In this document: positions 4,523 to 6,185 of the stretch, piece by piece | How the letters are laid out: every line of letters begins with the position of its first letter | Numbering within the stretch: position 1 is the first letter of the stretch | Source: JAULUH01 sp032111745 | GTDB lineage: Bacteria > Chloroflexota > Anaerolineae > JAAEKA01 | Assembly (NCBI GenBank): GCA_032111745.1 | Contig: JAULUH010000196.1 | Coordinates: forward strand, 1 to 6,185 | Direction of reading: 5' to 3' | DNA length: 6,185 bases | The notes under the pieces: generated by a model | Databases searched by the model: none | What the model was told of the DNA's origin: nothing | Seen by the model: the letters and a program-made list of their open reading frames with translations, nothing else | Position numbers and translations under genes: made by a program

Positions 4523-6185
4523 ATGAATCGCTTCGACCGGGCGCCGGAAATCGACTACCTGGCCAAGGATTTCGCCAGCTTCCGCCAGCTCATGCTGGAC
4601 CAGATCGCGCTGCTGGTCCCGGATTGGCAGGAGCGGCACCCCACCGACCTCGGCAATGTGCTGATCGAGGTCCTGGCCTACGCAGCCGACTACCTGAGCT
4701 ACACCCAGGACGCCATCGCCACCGAGGCCTACCTGGGCACGGCCCGCCTGCGCCGCTCCGTGCGCCGGCACGCGCGGCTCCTGGATTATACCCTGCACAA
4801 CGGCTGCAACGCCCGCACCTTCGTCCACATCGCGCTGGCGGAGGATGCCGGCGACTACTGCCTGCCCCAGGGCACCCTGTTGCTGGCCGGCGTCGCCGGG
4901 CACGACCAGGCCACGGTGCTGTCAGGCGAGCAGGCCGCCAGCCAGATGCGGGACCCGGCAGTGCAGGCCTTTGTCACCATGCACGACGTGAACCTGGCCG
5001 CCGGGCCCGCCGCGCTGGCCTTTCACGTCGCGGACCGCGAGGGCGCCCTCCTGCGCCGCGGCACGGTGTCGGCATCCCTGGTGGACAGCTGGAGCGATCC
5101 GCAGGCCCCCGCGCGCGCACTGGATAGCCTAAGGGCCGGCGATGTGCTGATCCTGGAGCAGCGGCTGGATCCGGCCAGTGGCCTTGCCGCGGGCGTCGAT
5201 CCCGGCCAGCGCCACGCGGTGCGGCTGACCCAGGTCGAACGGATGCCCGTGGCCCGGTCTAGCCCGCCGCCCGTGCCACCCCCGGTGCGCATCACCTGGG
5301 ACCAGGCCGATGCCCTGCCGTTCGACCTGCCGGTGGGCGCGTACCGGACTGCCGGCTCCGCCGCCGCCGGCCGGGAGCTCAGCGTGGCCCTGCGCAACAT
5401 CGTCCTAGTGGACCACGGCGCGTGGGTCGCGGCCGAGACCCTGCCCCCGGCCGCGATGGAAGAACGCTATCGCCCCCGGCTCTCCCATCCCAACGTAACC
5501 TACGCCGCGGGCTACGACCACGTGCTGGCCAGCCGGCTGCCGGCCAGCACGGTGGCGGCCCAGCTTCCGGATGAGGCCCAGGCCGTGGTGGACCTGGTGG
5601 AGCGGCGACCGCTGTTCCTCCCGGACACGGCCGGCAACACCCCGCTCTTGCGCAGCACGCCGGCCGGGGCCGCTGCTGGGCAGCTGGAGTCGACCCACCG
5701 CTGGGTGCAGCACCGCGACCTGCTCAGCAGCGACCGCACGGCGCGGGTGTTCGTGGTGGAAACCGAGGACGACGGCAGCGCCTACCTGCGCTTCGGATTC
5801 GGCGGCCTGGGCCAGGGGCTGGCGGCCAACGCCACCCTGGTCGCCACCTACCGCGTGGGCAACGGAACCCCGGGCAACGTGGGGCAGCATGCCATCGCCC
5901 ACCTGGTATCCGACGACGACACCCTGGCAGTCATGGAGGTGCGCAACCCACTCCCGGTCACCAGCGGCATCGACGCGGAGCCCATTGAGGTAGCCCGCCT
6001 CGCCGCCCCCTACGCCTTTCAGGTTCCCCTCAGCTGCATCACGCCGGACGACTATGCCGCCGCGGCCCTGCAGCTGCCCAACGGCCGGGTGCGCCAGGCC
6101 CGGGCCCGCATCGAGCGCACAGGCAACTGGCAGACTGTCTTCGTCTACGTGCAGCGCGGCCAGGGCCAGCCCCTGGATCCCGAGT
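4523..6185 (+). CDS. Baseplate J-type wedge protein (putative baseplate assembly protein, Afp11-like), 3' end outside window
   Basis: I translated this frame by hand to the window edge: 554 complete codons with no stop, so the gene is cut on the right. The start ATG at 4523 has AGGA at 4507-4510, rather distant. Residues 10-97 match the N-terminal domain of the 'putative baseplate assembly protein' family of phage-tail-like regions (TIGR02243 type): IDYLAKDFASFRQLMLDQI, then DWQERHPTDLGNVLIEVLAY, AADYLSYTQDAIATEAYLGTA and RRSVRRHARLLDY. The J-type core appears later with LRFGFGGLGQG (424-432 for F to G) and YRVGNGTPGNVG (443-454). It is followed by AVMEVRNPLPVTSGIDAE, where members of this family begin the last beta-rich region. 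By homology with Afp11 and T4 gp6 it builds the wedges that hold the baseplate closed and open it on contraction. A second J-type gene commonly follows in such loci and would lie outside the window. Confidence 0.9.
   Translation, partial: MNRFDRAPEIDYLAKDFASFRQLMLDQIALLVPDWQERHPTDLGNVLIEVLAYAADYLSYTQDAIATEAYLGTARLRRSVRRHARLLDYTLHNGCNARTFVHIALAEDAGDYCLPQGTLLLAGVAGHDQATVLSGEQAASQMRDPAVQAFVTMHDVNLAAGPAALAFHVADREGALLRRGTVSASLVDSWSDPQAPARALDSLRAGDVLILEQRLDPASGLAAGVDPGQRHAVRLTQVERMPVARSSPPPVPPPVRITWDQADALPFDLPVGAYRTAGSAAAGRELSVALRNIVLVDHGAWVAAETLPPAAMEERYRPRLSHPNVTYAAGYDHVLASRLPASTVAAQLPDEAQAVVDLVERRPLFLPDTAGNTPLLRSTPAGAAAGQLESTHRWVQHRDLLSSDRTARVFVVETEDDGSAYLRFGFGGLGQGLAANATLVATYRVGNGTPGNVGQHAIAHLVSDDDTLAVMEVRNPLPVTSGIDAEPIEVARLAAPYAFQVPLSCITPDDYAAAALQLPNGRVRQARARIERTGNWQTVFVYVQRGQGQPLDPE

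Noticed and set aside
4624..5127. Plus-strand open frames within the J-type gene (also 5571-5993)
   Set aside because: They are alternative frames of the real gene from 4523, with arginine/proline/alanine-rich low-complexity products.

Overview
The window is the middle part of a contractile injection system locus of the phage-tail-like, extracellular type (eCIS; relatives are the Serratia antifeeding prophage Afp and the Photorhabdus PVC). All genes lie on the + strand, are packed end to end and read as one operon. The organism cannot be named from this sequence. The tail genes are very GC-rich (about 72% in a hand count of 1021-1260) and use G/C-ending codons, which fits a high-GC bacterium. 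No ribosomal, tRNA or housekeeping gene is present to place it further.

Layout. Bases 1-495 are the 3' end of a gene that enters from the left and that I do not recognise; the visible part is hydrophilic, probably helical, with an acidic tail. Bases 534-998 encode a YbjN-domain protein, a family with a type III secretion chaperone-like fold. These two genes are clearly lower in GC (about 58%). From 1003 onward come the structural genes of the central spike and baseplate: tube-fold (CIS_tube) protein, small LysM-type protein, phage late control D (gp27-like hub), baseplate assembly protein V (gp5-like OB fold plus short beta-helix spike), PAAR-like spike tip, gp25-like wedge/sheath initiator, and a large baseplate J-type wedge protein that runs off the right edge.

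How they work together. By homology with Afp/PVC and T4, the late-control-D trimer joins the inner tube to the V-protein spike, and the PAAR-like protein sharpens the spike. The LysM and tube-fold proteins adapt the tube to the baseplate, gp25 starts sheath assembly, and the J-type protein builds the wedges that open on firing. Sheath, main tube, ATPase, tail-fibre and terminator genes are expected outside the window.

Points of interest: the hub-spike and tube-LysM functions, each a single protein in Afp (Afp8, Afp7), are split over two genes here; PAAR precedes gp25, opposite to Afp; and the low-GC unknown gene plus YbjN-like gene at the head of the block could be a cargo/chaperone pair or a transferred accessory segment. 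There is no gene-free stretch over 300 bases. No RNA gene, CRISPR array, insertion sequence or convincing promoter or terminator was found.
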